Below, one piece after another: positions 35,201 through 44,028 of a DNA stretch of 48,849 bases. Each line of letters starts with the position of its first letter. Positions within the stretch are counted from its first letter, which is position 1. Source of the DNA: an uncultured Clostridia bacterium (lineage in GTDB: Bacteria; Bacillota; Clostridia; Christensenellales; UBA1242); assembly GCA_947629145.1 (NCBI GenBank), contig CANRCQ010000004.1, positions 1-48,849 on the forward strand. The letters are read 5' to 3'. The notes under the pieces are model-generated. The model saw only the letters and a list, made by a program, of their open reading frames with translations, was not told the origin of the DNA and did not search any database. Made by a program: the position numbers and the translations under genes.

Positions 35201-38200
35201 ACTTACAAGTGAAGAAGATTGGAAAAAATATATCGGATATGAAGGGGAATATGAGGAAAACGACTCTTTCGATGACACAAGACTTTTTGATATAACCATC
35301 ACAAGAAGAATCGGTGCAAATGGAGAATATTTCTTTGACTACACCTTTAAAGTGAACAAAAAAAGCACTTCATTTGAAGAAGGCTCTAAAAACATCTACG
35401 GAAAATATGTTTTGAGATTTTACGCAACAGAAGGCGAAAGCGGAGTTTATGACGAAGTTGAAATTGAACTTAAAGAAACAGTCCTTAAATATGTGAGTGC
35501 AAACAACTATTCCAACGGCATAAATGCAACACAGATAGATTATATTGTTGTTCCTTCACAAAAGGGAATGTTGGAAGTGAACCTTAATCCTATTGAAGCC
35601 ACTTTTGAAACATTCAAAATCTCAAACAATGCAATAAACAATCAAACAGGCTCTGCAAACGCAACTTTTGCACTTTTATATCGCACAAGAACAAGTTTTG
35701 TTGAAGTTCCAAACTTTGGGACAATGCTTGACGGCACTTTCAGTTTCACTTATCAAGACTTTATCAATTACCTTCACTCTTTGCCGAAGACTGAAAATGC
35801 TTATCCATATCTTGGAAAGATTTATCTTTCTTACTATATTCCTGCGCTTAATGTGGAAGATGGCAGCCCAATTGCGTTTGATATTGAAGTTAAGGGAAGT
35901 GAAGAAGAACCGCTCACATGCCCTGTTGAACTTAAAATCAAACTGTTAAATTATGCAACCGTGCATTTTGCTGACAAACAGCCTGTTGGCGATGGATATT
36001 ATGTTGCAAGGGGGCTGGGCTATGACCTTCAACTTGATTATTATGGGTACAATCTTGACGAAATCAGCCTTTCAGTTGACAGCGAATACATAACACTTGT
36101 GGACAACCATGATGGAACATACAGGCTTAATGTGACAAGTGGCGGTGTGATTTATGGTGATGACGACCCAGGTTATAGGGTGACACTGACCGTGAACGCA
36201 GAACGTTCTATTGACAATCAAAAATACGTTTCTCAAAGTGAAATAACCATATATATAATGGACTATGTTTTGAATTACACCTATCAAGAAGGCATAAATG
36301 AAGATATTGTTCGTGGAATGGAAAACGGCGTTATCAGCACCGCAATCGGCAACCCTTATAAACTTGAATTTAACATACTTGACTTCATTGAATACTTTGA
36401 TGACCCAAACAACATGGAAGTTATATGGCGCGTCAATGAGTTTGTTGAAGAAATGACAAACTCTGTGACTTGGACAGTCTATGAAAACGGAAAAGAGCCT
36501 TTTGTTTTACAGAGAAATCAGTCTTCTCCAGTAAGCGATTATTACTTCTTTGATTCAACAGATTTCACAATCACTCCAAGCCGTCTTTACAACGCAGAAA
36601 GCGACATTTATCACTTCTCGGCTGGCGGATATTACACCATGAACAAGGGAAGTTACAGTGTCAGCACAAACCCAGTGACGGCAATGAGAATTTACACAGA
36701 ATTTGCATTTGATGTTCACAATCAAAGCACTCAGGACAGCCCTATTCCTGTGTATGACTTAGAAGACTTTTTGGGAATGGAAGCGGATGCTTACTACATT
36801 TTGATGAAAAATATTAACTTGCCAAGTTCTATTGACGAAACTCCGTTCACACCAATCACCACTCAAATTCGCGGACTTGACGGCAACAACAAGAGAATTA
36901 TATTCAGCGGAAACTATGTTTTTGACGGACTTGAAGATGTTGGGGTGTTCACTGAAATTGCAGATGGGGCAGTGTTTAAGAATGTCGATATTACAATAGA
37001 AGGTAGTGTCACATTCAAAATGAACACAACAAACTTTAATATTGGGCTTTTGGCAGCAACCAACAATGGAAATATAACAAACTGTCAAGTTTTGGCTGAT
37101 GTAAATGGCGGAACATTGTCGGTTGACAGTTCTGTTGTTGCAAATGGGTCGAACATAGCGGGACTTGTTGCACAAAACAGCGGCTTTATCACAAACTCTC
37201 GAACAGGAGTGAACATAAATGGAAATGTCAATATTGCCGGATTTGTGGCAAACAACACTGGGCTTATTGCAAGTTCTTACTTTATGGGCGCAACCTTAAA
37301 CAACACCACAGACCGCGACAACACCGCAGGCTTTGTCATCAACAACAGTGGACGCATTTACACATCATATGTAAGTGGCGGCCGTCAAGACAATCAAATC
37401 TATTATGGCTACTTAAATGAAGGAAAACTTAACCTTTCATCAGCCAACAATCCAAAATATCTCACATCAAGTTATGGAGTTTCTGGCTTTGTTCACACAA
37501 ACACTGGAACTATTGAAGATTGCTATTCAAACATAATGCTTACAGGAACACCTTATGCAGTCGGTTTTGTATATCAAAACTCTGGGCTTATTGAAAGAGC
37601 TTTCTCAACCTGCCTTATGGACAGTGAACAGACAATCAACTATGGTTTTGCACAATCAAATTCTGCCACTGTTGGGGGTGTAACAACCGATGGCATGGGA
37701 ATTAGGGAATGCTTCTTCTTGCAACAAGAAAAGAAGGAAAGTCAGGATGGACAGGAAGGGCAGATTGGCATCAACTATAATATAGCAGACAATCTTAAAG
37801 GTGATAATTGTCAAATCACACCGCTCACTTGCAAAGAATTTGATTTGCTTGATGAAGAAAATGGAATGGCAAATCTCTTTGAAAACTTTGCAATTGCAAG
37901 GGGAAGAGATATAAATTCTGTTTGGTTTATCAGCAACAGTGTTCTTGACGGCAGAAATGACCACTTTAACAATCAAAATTTTGTTCATAACAGACTTGAA
38001 CTTGTTGCACCAAATATTATTGCAACTTCTCAACGCGTTCTTAGCCGCATGGAAACTGTCACAGAAAATGACGTGACTTACACTTTGTATATTTACAACT
38101 ATGTTACAAAAGAAAATGCTTCGGCTTTGGGTGACGAATACAACCCTATTCTTATTGAAGATGCAGAAACTTTTGAAAACTATATTGTTCAAGAAAACAA

Positions 38201-39863
38201 TGCATCAAATGTAAACACATCTTATTACAGACTTATTTCCAATATTGATTACAGCGAATATGAAGGCAACGGCGGAACTTACAACACCAAATTTGTTGGC
38301 TATCTTGAAGGCAACTTTATGTCTGTAAGGGGTGTTGTGCTTCACAGCGCAAACGCATTGCACTCAGCAGGGCTTTTTGCTGAACTTGGCGACAGCAAGA
38401 TGTCTTCACTTCGCGGAACACTTATGAACTTCACTTTTGCACCAAGGTCTGTCAACTTTGCAAATGCAAACGCAGTTGGTGCAGTTGTTGGAAAGGTTGA
38501 TGGCGGCGCGATTATAAATGTCAATGTGGAACTTTACACCAATTACTCTAGCAACGAAGATATAAACGCAAATGCAACTGTTCAAGGCAAAAACCTTGTA
38601 GGTGGTGTTGTGGGAGTTGCCGTTGGGGATTATATTTTCAACAAAATTAGCTCGCAGTTTGGGGCAAGGGCAAGACAACAAATTATCACTGACAACAACT
38701 TTGATGAAAGTGTGTATGATTGGAGCGATTATTCGTTTGCAGGCTCGGTTGTGGGTGTGTTAAGCGGAACAGGAAATGTTTATAATATTCAAAATGACAG
38801 CCGTGTTGTTGTTGCAGGGGCAAAGGCAGGACTTTTGTTTGGAAGCATCGGCTCTGGGGTTACAGTTCAAAAAATCAGCCTTAACCTTCTTGCAGAAGAC
38901 AGTATAAATGGGTATAACTACTGCGGCTTAATCGCAGGGGAAAGCATGGGAACGGTTAAAAATGTTCAAATCCTTGGCGAAAGTGTTACATTTGAAAATG
39001 TGAGAAGGTCGCCTGTTATGCCAATTTCCTTTGGTGCGTTTGCAGGAATTGTAAACGGTGGCTCGCTTAGTGACATAACAGTTAACATTCGTGAAATTTT
39101 GCTCAGTTCAAGTACTGATGAAAACGGAATTACATATGTTGGTGGAATTGCTGGTGTTGTTATTGGACAGCACGTTTCAATGGAAAATATCACTGTAACA
39201 TCAACAAGTTTAAGGGCATATAAATATGCTGGTGGCGTGGCTGGAATTGTCGGCTATGCAAATGAAATTGTGGGCTATGGACAACTCTCTCAGGCGGCTG
39301 TCAATGCAAGTTTCAAAGGCTTTAATGTTGATGTTTCAATAAATATTGTTGGAACAAAACAAGACTTTGTTGGAATTGGTGGACTTACTGCAAAAGTTGC
39401 GCCACTTACGACTCTTGAAATTGCAGGAGTAACACAGACTGTGGGCGAAACAGAAACAACAAAGAAAAACACTGTTTCTGTGAACGCAAATGCTCATATG
39501 CTTTTGTTTGGAACAACTATTTCCGTTTATTTGGGTGGGCTTATCGGCTACAACGAAAGTGCAAACACTCACTCAATTGGCGACACGGACTCTACATTCA
39601 TAAGTTCAAACAGAATTTATATAGACGATGTTACAAAGGATTTGACTGAATATGAAGACACAACTTTTGCCGTTCAAGCAGCTGGCGGACTTACTATTAC
39701 AGGCGAAAAGACGGAAGATATAAAAGATTTGATAAATGTTGCTTCTCCAAATTGCACATATAAATGTCAGTTTGTTTACAGAAGATATTACATGGGGGCT
39801 AACACAAATTATCGACTTTATCTTTCAAACTATGGCTCTCCTCAGCCAATTCAAACAAATTAA
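29208..39863 (+). CDS. Giant surface lipoprotein/adhesin with Ig-like and beta-helix (GLUG-like) modules
   Basis: A 3551-residue exported protein. The start ATG 29208 gives MTKRLKN, a hydrophobic signal to about residue 27 and FFVGCC, which fits a lipobox (Cys as +1). An Ig-like BIG2-type domain follows (about 35-130), then a long beta-rich region. Three modules begin with similar blocks, NPYLLESADDVL (about 1148), SPIPVYDLEDFL (about 2505) and NPILIEDAETFE (about 2977), each continuing into runs of Gly-Leu/Val-Val-Gly-xx-xxG-xI repeats (GLVAQNSGFITNS, GGIVGNSYI) typical of GLUG/right-handed beta-helix adhesins. Another BIG2-like unit lies at about 1727-1781. There is no LPXTG or C-terminal membrane helix, so attachment would be by the N-terminal lipid. 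Asn/Thr-rich, low in Cys. It is preceded by the VirB4-like gene with a 10-base gap. Confidence 0.88.
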   Translation: MTKRLKNILIGCFSVFAFLFAGVFFVGCCDVDYSKISLVADKGNIELDVGESSYVTVKIQGYQKGFSNRVKINSKTDGKTDVFSVTDTVYTSDDTIRFTVMGVAGGTGQLIVQTLEGNKSCPINVSVNQYTNYLSRANTTNYVSNQTDFVPNAACFIFDEQTTNRDLTHYYIKPEQDVDFSTLQLSRIDTVQNLAYFENRSNGNVIYREIAVVDRFCLEEENGVNKLYRCYQNEKEEMNLVGQFYFLSVYNHSVNPNQDGIAENILSCLSPVYVLPDIKFDVTGGYLVDGRVAEFKENKGGTITIVPNNANKREYLLRVEMGANTKNEFSQIVFSLRKSNNYSVVDYFDYENPNDEGKDVRYIKISQNSQKKATTEFSMEVYYDIAQQAEDSSVRINLDWTIEIKIAPSTIYVNGTPEPPTMTLYNYYLSPEFGWQDLYIDVLSNYSTSPDFDGIYFNFNSSYIDIMLNNTSINSVDNYNPGVTTLYKDLSKPFQIRGSDSKSTTEDTVVSIYVVSDFVEEGLEPAEVHCKILDGADTISPYRNPQPNYYYLDIDGGTQSFSTQIFANRAFSYSTARCISSVGYSTDNVEGVDPSLTENSRVVDGIAIDTHPENPYIQQGDQYYINLSVTPRLTGIFTYTITLDNGISRNITFNCIRALNTTVSPMRLTASGNEDVSRWSYEREGNATFDNVLNIEILNSSTKDVITFGSTADIEVTANVSADDVAFAPNDSQYISVAKNSTFYRITTKANGNTRITFTLNGFIVSNFEPVSRTLTMYIDISSYSIVQEFYLQNGTNYALNNTVYFDDTSGGNLISNSNSIEFQAVANRPESSNFVQYYFTDAFAKEIWNNPNLDITIEDGEEVSNPRIDRDGHYSFNITALNFEDMIGTRIVQEQYNKNFVYFYVFDQFGRIKDIVTTEITITKNTEVRTYKLSISSGLMFFADTLTVSVSDPDNPNVKDEYKVEFTNKFNIGDWATFDTETFTYTNVDPAIHTTILNANITQRLNQREITRRFDAQIVTKRYQTVKSISLASSLKELNFSSDNLEISLGVYTTPVDATNNDIRAYFVPTKDNKYQNMVLIEKSYLGNGYYTLDLSCEEFLRSVDDILNVGCSLTGMVYIYPTEWERLPNYSPIVLPVQFRNGSKENPYLLESADDVLAINSSETMLRSHYEISSQIDMSSVKGATPIGILNGKLVGFSGTITGTTSDAAITNLSVYKNENGSNFVTTIEGITYAGLFAQINTYSKGTKENADPIYTVLENFSVRGSVDLQLQEGAVSYVGLVTAINQGQIINVMAEIERASSVQGGTIYFGALAAINYGRITQNIKIYETSNLDKNDVEQNPFYKLQSKNLAYYNAVVEIKAQNIYAGGVVGASSGVIERISPSENYKLYGYSGYTSYTLITVDGTGENISVGGIAGLIAYLQENSVIPMPELDILEEIEEINSWDGANFAASVVDNILVGGIITATGDNAAAGGIVGNSYIYSNTNTNYIYNSTDRTFIRGVVVGALVGKEVRGMEGGQGATTTFKNNKIEAVDAQYNAFDSAKIIKYSNDITGLPQKPEKTEEMDDETYNKNLEDYYKQVAKLVAIGESLGGSADDVTAVSYLDRTLITVKSTDVINPSANITTSSFYGDFILAQQNGNGFNIYGWALFEHKDVNISEILDASQGAFKMKIDEANAPDMYFMYHFSVSGRVDGSAGKQAQDDIDAGGLNTFNPNQTDLYPFVLKSQEVSIVASSSTVLSIDINGNITTKTTGDATITLSSILNTAKSKTIRIHVFNYFNKDAKSAMFYDSPDTSSAWLQGQTNLNIVGNSYANIYLIPSYEYSEEGADFRISYDGVLNFNNVNYYLDQNLDMTVDVKVKENTDKEDYSETERYFESAVTSQTVIFWRMQNPNPGGTYAYVLTPVIRVSIRKGLDSFYNYYYSLADAKLEVKPQYFDAATYLSAKYHTNSLATNETFTDLVTVKSSNENEYLFYKVFKGGVLIQDRLPDIGEKIQLTSEEDWKKYIGYEGEYEENDSFDDTRLFDITITRRIGANGEYFFDYTFKVNKKSTSFEEGSKNIYGKYVLRFYATEGESGVYDEVEIELKETVLKYVSANNYSNGINATQIDYIVVPSQKGMLEVNLNPIEATFETFKISNNAINNQTGSANATFALLYRTRTSFVEVPNFGTMLDGTFSFTYQDFINYLHSLPKTENAYPYLGKIYLSYYIPALNVEDGSPIAFDIEVKGSEEEPLTCPVELKIKLLNYATVHFADKQPVGDGYYVARGLGYDLQLDYYGYNLDEISLSVDSEYITLVDNHDGTYRLNVTSGGVIYGDDDPGYRVTLTVNAERSIDNQKYVSQSEITIYIMDYVLNYTYQEGINEDIVRGMENGVISTAIGNPYKLEFNILDFIEYFDDPNNMEVIWRVNEFVEEMTNSVTWTVYENGKEPFVLQRNQSSPVSDYYFFDSTDFTITPSRLYNAESDIYHFSAGGYYTMNKGSYSVSTNPVTAMRIYTEFAFDVHNQSTQDSPIPVYDLEDFLGMEADAYYILMKNINLPSSIDETPFTPITTQIRGLDGNNKRIIFSGNYVFDGLEDVGVFTEIADGAVFKNVDITIEGSVTFKMNTTNFNIGLLAATNNGNITNCQVLADVNGGTLSVDSSVVANGSNIAGLVAQNSGFITNSRTGVNINGNVNIAGFVANNTGLIASSYFMGATLNNTTDRDNTAGFVINNSGRIYTSYVSGGRQDNQIYYGYLNEGKLNLSSANNPKYLTSSYGVSGFVHTNTGTIEDCYSNIMLTGTPYAVGFVYQNSGLIERAFSTCLMDSEQTINYGFAQSNSATVGGVTTDGMGIRECFFLQQEKKESQDGQEGQIGINYNIADNLKGDNCQITPLTCKEFDLLDEENGMANLFENFAIARGRDINSVWFISNSVLDGRNDHFNNQNFVHNRLELVAPNIIATSQRVLSRMETVTENDVTYTLYIYNYVTKENASALGDEYNPILIEDAETFENYIVQENNASNVNTSYYRLISNIDYSEYEGNGGTYNTKFVGYLEGNFMSVRGVVLHSANALHSAGLFAELGDSKMSSLRGTLMNFTFAPRSVNFANANAVGAVVGKVDGGAIINVNVELYTNYSSNEDINANATVQGKNLVGGVVGVAVGDYIFNKISSQFGARARQQIITDNNFDESVYDWSDYSFAGSVVGVLSGTGNVYNIQNDSRVVVAGAKAGLLFGSIGSGVTVQKISLNLLAEDSINGYNYCGLIAGESMGTVKNVQILGESVTFENVRRSPVMPISFGAFAGIVNGGSLSDITVNIREILLSSSTDENGITYVGGIAGVVIGQHVSMENITVTSTSLRAYKYAGGVAGIVGYANEIVGYGQLSQAAVNASFKGFNVDVSINIVGTKQDFVGIGGLTAKVAPLTTLEIAGVTQTVGETETTKKNTVSVNANAHMLLFGTTISVYLGGLIGYNESANTHSIGDTDSTFISSNRIYIDDVTKDLTEYEDTTFAVQAAGGLTITGEKTEDIKDLINVASPNCTYKCQFVYRRYYMGANTNYRLYLSNYGSPQPIQTN

Positions 39864-39885
39864 AAAAACTTTGCAAATTTGTTTG
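39852..39885 (+). repeat. 10-bp inverted repeat at the end of the giant gene
   Basis: CAAACAAATT (39852-39861) / AATTTGTTTG (39876-39885) around a 14-base loop, including the stop codon. No strong T-run follows, so it is a weak terminator at best; it overlaps the -35 of rpoB P1. Confidence 0.5.
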
Positions 39886-39912
39886 TCTTATTGTTGTAAT
39901 TTATGTTATAAT
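39883..39912 (+). promoter_or_regulatory. rpoB promoter P1
   Basis: TTGTCT (39883-39888), 18-bp spacer, TATAAT (39907-39912) with TGT before the -10. Confidence 0.7.
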
Positions 39913-39952
39913 CAAATTTATGTAAAAATTTTAAATTTTTTCTTCAAAATAG

Positions 39953-39981
39953 TTGACAAGGGCTTGATTATTTGTTATAAT
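39953..39981 (+). promoter_or_regulatory. rpoB promoter P2 (perfect consensus)
   Basis: TTGACA (39953-39958), 17-bp spacer, TATAAT (39976-39981) with TGT before the -10. It is the only perfect sigma-A consensus in the window and should be very strong; the predicted start is near 39988, giving a leader of about 108 bases. Confidence 0.92.
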
Positions 39982-40036
39982 TAAGCAGTTAATTGGCGCT
40001 ATGTTGAAAAATTTATACCATTTTTAACTTAAAATT

Positions 40037-40076
40037 AAGGAATATTGGGGCTTGCTGGCTCATATTCCTTTTTTTT
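40037..40076 (+). terminator. Attenuator-like intrinsic terminator in the rpoB leader
   Basis: Perfect 9-bp stem AAGGAATAT (40037-40045) / ATATTCCTT (40062-40070), 16-base loop containing GGCTTGCTGGC, followed by eight T (40069-40076). It lies downstream of both rpoB promoters and 20 bases before the ATG, so it would cut rpoBC transcription short unless read through. No clear antiterminator pairing was found. Confidence 0.75.
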
Positions 40077-40095
40077 GAAATGTGAGGAGAAGACT

Positions 40096-43000
40096 ATGTC
40101 AGCAGAAATCATGAAAAAACAAAAATTTGGAAAAACTGAAAGATATACTTTCGCACAACTTAAGGATTACATCGACATTCCACCATTGCTTGAAATTCAA
40201 AGAAATTCTTATAATGATTTTATCGAACACGGCATCAAGGAAGTCCTTGACGAATTTTCTCCTATCGTGGACTATTCTGGAAAGGCTAAACTTTATTTCC
40301 TTGACGTTGTTATGGACAAACAACCAAAAAATTCTAAACAAGAGTGCAAAAAAAGAAGTGCAACTTATTCTATTCCACTCAATGTAAAAACTCGCTTTGT
40401 CGTTGAAGAAACTGGACAGGCCGTTGAAGACACTGTTTTCTTGGGCGACATTCCTTATATGACAGAAGACTGCTCTTTCATTTTCAATGGAGTTGAAAGA
40501 GTTGTTGTAAATCAAATTATCAAATCTCCAAATTACTATCTTCTTTTGGACAAACCACACGATTTATCAACTCTTCACGGACAAATCATTCCAAAAAGGG
40601 GAATGTATATCGAATTTGAACAGGGCGCAAATGAAGTTTTAAAAGTTGTGCTTGACAGACGTCACAAAATCACACTTGGGCTTTTCCTTAAATGCTTTGG
40701 TTACACAGCAGACGAAATTTCAAAGCTTTTTGGTGACCACAGACTTGTTAAAAATGTTCTTGAAAAAGAAACCGTTCAAACTCAGGAAGAAGCACTTATT
40801 GAATTTGCAAAGAAAACACGTCCTGCAGATGTTCCATCCGCAGAAACTACAAGAAGTTATTTAAACCTTTGGTTCTTCTCGGAACAGTGGTATAACCTTT
40901 CTCGTGTTGGAAGATACAATCTCAACAAAAAGTTCTCAATCGCACGCCGCATTGAAGGACACATTTTGGCAGAAGATGTAATCTCACCAGATGGCGAACT
41001 TCTTGCAAAGAAAGGCGAAGTTGCCACAATGGAAATTGCAAACAAGATTAAAGAAAGCGGTGTAAACGAAGTTTGGATTCAACTTACAGACCACAAGTAT
41101 CTTGTTCGTGGAAACAACAGAGTTAAACTTTCAAGTATCTTCCCTTGCAATGAAAAAGAACTTGGAATTTTGGAAGAAGTTTATTATCCTGTTCTCGCTC
41201 AAATTTTGAAGGACAACAAGACAAAGGAAAAGAGAATTCAAGCAATCAAAGATAATGCCAAAGATTTGATGGTGACAACACTCACTATGGACGATATTTT
41301 GGCAGGAATTAGTATGTATTTGGATGTTTTGGAAGGAATTTGCCACACAGACAAAATCGAACACCTTTCAAACAAGAGAATTGCCACTGTTGGCGAACTT
41401 TTCTATGACCATTTTAGAAGTGGTGTGACAAGACTTGTTGCAAATGTTAGAGAAACCTTGCAGGGAAAGGAATTTTCCGAAGTTACTCCAAGACAGATTG
41501 TCAATCCAAAAGCAATCAACAGAGCGCTTCGTGATTTCGTGGCTTCTTCTCAGCTTTCTCAACTTATGGACCAGGTTAACCCACTTTCTGGAATCACACA
41601 AAAGCGCCGTGTTTCCGCTGTTGGTCCTGGTGGAATTAGAAAGGAAAGAGCTGATGCCGAAGTTCGTGATATTCACTACACAAACTATGGGCGTATCTGC
41701 CCTATTGAAACCCCAGAAGGTCAGGCTATCGGCCTTGTAAACACACTTACAAGTTATGCAAAAGTAAACGAATATGGCTTCCTTGAAACACCTTACAGAA
41801 AAGTTGATAAGGAAACAGGAAAGGTTTCGGACAAGTGCGAATATTATATGGCGGATATCGAAGACGAAGCCTACATCGCACAAGCCACAGAACCACTTGA
41901 TGAAGAAGGAAGATTTGTCAACAAACGTGTTGTTTGCCGTCACAAAGACTATGCAATCGAAGTGCCAGCAAAACAAGTTGACCTTGTGGATGCTTCTCCA
42001 AGACAGTTTATTTCAGTTGCTACAAGTTTGATTCCATTTGTAAACTCAAACGAAGCAAACCGTGCGCTTATGGGTGCAAACATGCAACGTCAGGCAGTGC
42101 CACTTCTTAGAAGTGAAGCACCTATCGTTGGAACAGGCATGGAAGCAAAGGTTGCTCATGACTGTGGCTACACAACTCTTGCAAAATCAAACGGTGAAGT
42201 TGTGTATGTCAGTGCAGACGAAGTTCGCGTTAAAAACGAAGATGGCGAAGTTGAAATCTATCCACTTACAAAATTTGATAAGACAAACGATGAAACTTGC
42301 TTCAATCAAAAACCTTGCGTTGTAAAGGGCGAAAAAGTTAAGAAAGGTGATGTTATCATCGATGGTTATTCCACAGACAACGGCGAACTTGCACTTGGAA
42401 AAAATGTGCTTGTTGGATATATGAACTGGGAAGGATACAACTACGAAGACGCTATCTTAATCAACGAAAGACTTGTTAAAGAAGATGTTTACACTTCAAT
42501 CTGCCTTAAAGTTGAAGAACTTAAATGCAGAACAACCAAACTTGGGGATGAAATTATCACAAGAGATATTCCAAACCTTGGCGAAGATGCACTTAAAAAT
42601 CTTGACGAAAACGGAATTATCCGCATCGGTGCAGAAGTTGTTCCTGGAGATATTCTTGTTGGAAAAGTTACTCCAAAGGGTGAAACAGAACTTTCACCAG
42701 AAGAAAGACTTCTTCGTGCTATTTTCGGCGAAAAGGCAAGAGAAGTTCGTGACACTTCACTTCGTGTTCAACACGGCAAGGGTGGGGTTGTCGTTGATGT
42801 TCAGGTGTTCAGCAGAAAAAATAAAGACGAATTAGAACCTGGTGTAAATGAACTTGTTAAAGTGTTCATTGCTCAAAAGAGAAAACTCTCTGTCGGCGAC
42901 AAGATGGCTGGCCGTTATGGAAACAAAGGCTGTATTTCAATTGTTATGCCAGAAGCAGATATGCCATTTATGGCAAACGGACGTCCACTTGACATCATCT

Positions 43001-43812
43001 TAAACCCACTTGGCGTTCCTTCTCGTATGAATTTGGGACAAGTTTTGGAAGTTCACCTTGGACTTGTTGCCGGAAGCCTTGGCTGGAAGGTTGCAACTCC
43101 AAACTTTGATGGTGCGGATGCAGAAAAGATACAACAGCTTCTTAAAGAAAACAATTTCCCAGAAGATGGAAAAGTTCAACTTTATGACGGAAGAACAGGC
43201 GAACCTTTTGAAAACAAAACTACAATCGGCATAAAGTATATGCTTAAACTTAACCACATGGTTGACAGCAAAATTCATGCTCGTTCAATCGGCCCATATT
43301 CACTTATCACTCAGCAACCACTCGGCGGAAAAGCCTTGTTTGGTGGCCAGAGATTTGGTGAAATGGAAGTGTGGGCGCTTGAAGCCTATGGTGCAAGCCA
43401 CGTTCTTCAAGAAATGCTTACTGTCAAATCCGATGACGTTGTTGGAAGAGTTAAAACTTTTGAAAGCATCGTGAAAGGACTTCCTATTGCAGAACCTGGA
43501 ATCCCAGAATCATTCAAAGTTTTGGTTAAGGAACTGCAAGCACTTGCACTTGACGTCAAGATTTTGACAGAAAATGACGAAGAAATCGAACTTCCAGAAC
43601 TTTCTCAAGACGAACAAGACAAAGTTAATATCGAAAACGATGTTGAAAAGGATTTGAACAAAGTTACTCTTGATATTGACGACATGATTAACGAAAGTGA
43701 AACGGAAGACGATGATAAAACCGAAATCCAAAAAGAAATCGAAGAAGAAACAGAAATGCCTGCAAACTTGGATGAAATGAATCTGTTTGACGACTTTGGA
43801 GATTTCGAGTAA
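40096..43812 (+). CDS. rpoB: RNA polymerase beta subunit
   Basis: Catalytic beta subunit of RNA polymerase. The 1238 residues include all main blocks: the rifampicin cluster region [10 protein letters not shown]...GITQKRR (484-505), [20 protein letters not shown] (about 777), GKVTPKGE and [10 protein letters not shown]. The rifampicin cluster is unusual: L490, V494, G499, Q502 and V509 stand where E. coli has F514, N518, E523, H526 and L533. The C-terminus has an acidic tail of about 60 residues ([12 protein letters not shown]...) ending in [13 protein letters not shown] 40096 follows GAGGAGA. It is not preceded by rplJ-rplL, its usual upstream neighbours; it has its own promoters and a leader terminator. 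Confidence 0.99.
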   Translation: MSAEIMKKQKFGKTERYTFAQLKDYIDIPPLLEIQRNSYNDFIEHGIKEVLDEFSPIVDYSGKAKLYFLDVVMDKQPKNSKQECKKRSATYSIPLNVKTRFVVEETGQAVEDTVFLGDIPYMTEDCSFIFNGVERVVVNQIIKSPNYYLLLDKPHDLSTLHGQIIPKRGMYIEFEQGANEVLKVVLDRRHKITLGLFLKCFGYTADEISKLFGDHRLVKNVLEKETVQTQEEALIEFAKKTRPADVPSAETTRSYLNLWFFSEQWYNLSRVGRYNLNKKFSIARRIEGHILAEDVISPDGELLAKKGEVATMEIANKIKESGVNEVWIQLTDHKYLVRGNNRVKLSSIFPCNEKELGILEEVYYPVLAQILKDNKTKEKRIQAIKDNAKDLMVTTLTMDDILAGISMYLDVLEGICHTDKIEHLSNKRIATVGELFYDHFRSGVTRLVANVRETLQGKEFSEVTPRQIVNPKAINRALRDFVASSQLSQLMDQVNPLSGITQKRRVSAVGPGGIRKERADAEVRDIHYTNYGRICPIETPEGQAIGLVNTLTSYAKVNEYGFLETPYRKVDKETGKVSDKCEYYMADIEDEAYIAQATEPLDEEGRFVNKRVVCRHKDYAIEVPAKQVDLVDASPRQFISVATSLIPFVNSNEANRALMGANMQRQAVPLLRSEAPIVGTGMEAKVAHDCGYTTLAKSNGEVVYVSADEVRVKNEDGEVEIYPLTKFDKTNDETCFNQKPCVVKGEKVKKGDVIIDGYSTDNGELALGKNVLVGYMNWEGYNYEDAILINERLVKEDVYTSICLKVEELKCRTTKLGDEIITRDIPNLGEDALKNLDENGIIRIGAEVVPGDILVGKVTPKGETELSPEERLLRAIFGEKAREVRDTSLRVQHGKGGVVVDVQVFSRKNKDELEPGVNELVKVFIAQKRKLSVGDKMAGRYGNKGCISIVMPEADMPFMANGRPLDIILNPLGVPSRMNLGQVLEVHLGLVAGSLGWKVATPNFDGADAEKIQQLLKENNFPEDGKVQLYDGRTGEPFENKTTIGIKYMLKLNHMVDSKIHARSIGPYSLITQQPLGGKALFGGQRFGEMEVWALEAYGASHVLQEMLTVKSDDVVGRVKTFESIVKGLPIAEPGIPESFKVLVKELQALALDVKILTENDEEIELPELSQDEQDKVNIENDVEKDLNKVTLDIDDMINESETEDDDKTEIQKEIEEETEMPANLDEMNLFDDFGDFE

Positions 43813-43879
43813 TGGCGAAAACTGCGCTTTAAACTCGGCTTGCTGGCGTAAGCACTCGTGGTGACGCTTGTTTTCGCCA
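43813..43879 (+). repeat. Inverted repeat enclosing 47 bases
   Basis: TGGCGAAAAC (43813-43822) pairs perfectly with GTTTTCGCCA (43870-43879), directly after the rpoB stop. The enclosed part contains GCTT...AAGC and CAC...GTG short stems, so a branched RNA fold is possible. Confidence 0.7.
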
Positions 43880-43883
43880 CCTT

Positions 43884-43926
43884 CGCGCCAAACGAAAATC
43901 GCAGCAGTGCTTGGCGATTTTGCGCG
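43884..43926 (+). repeat. Stem-loop with internal bulge
   Basis: AAAATCGC (43895-43902) / GCGATTTT (43914-43921) with an 11-base loop; the stem continues outside as CGCGC (43884-43888) / GCGCG (43922-43926) after a one-sided bulge of six bases. Confidence 0.7.
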
Positions 43927-43960
43927 ACTACTGTGGATACTGTTAGATGTGAAAGTGGGG

Positions 43961-43989
43961 TGTTGAGAGATGTTTCGTTTTGCTCAACA
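43961..43989 (+). repeat. Stem-loop
   Basis: TGTTGAG (43961-43967) / CTCAACA (43983-43989), 15-base loop. Confidence 0.6.
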
Positions 43990-44028
43990 TGGCGAAAGAG
44001 AATGCTTGACATGATGAAAAATCCAATT

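Noticed and set aside
40099-40560. Long minus-strand frame opposite rpoB
   Set aside because: It is antisense to a certain gene, has no promoter or ribosome-binding site and encodes no known pattern. Similar antisense frames over serS, priA and fakA were rejected for the same reason.
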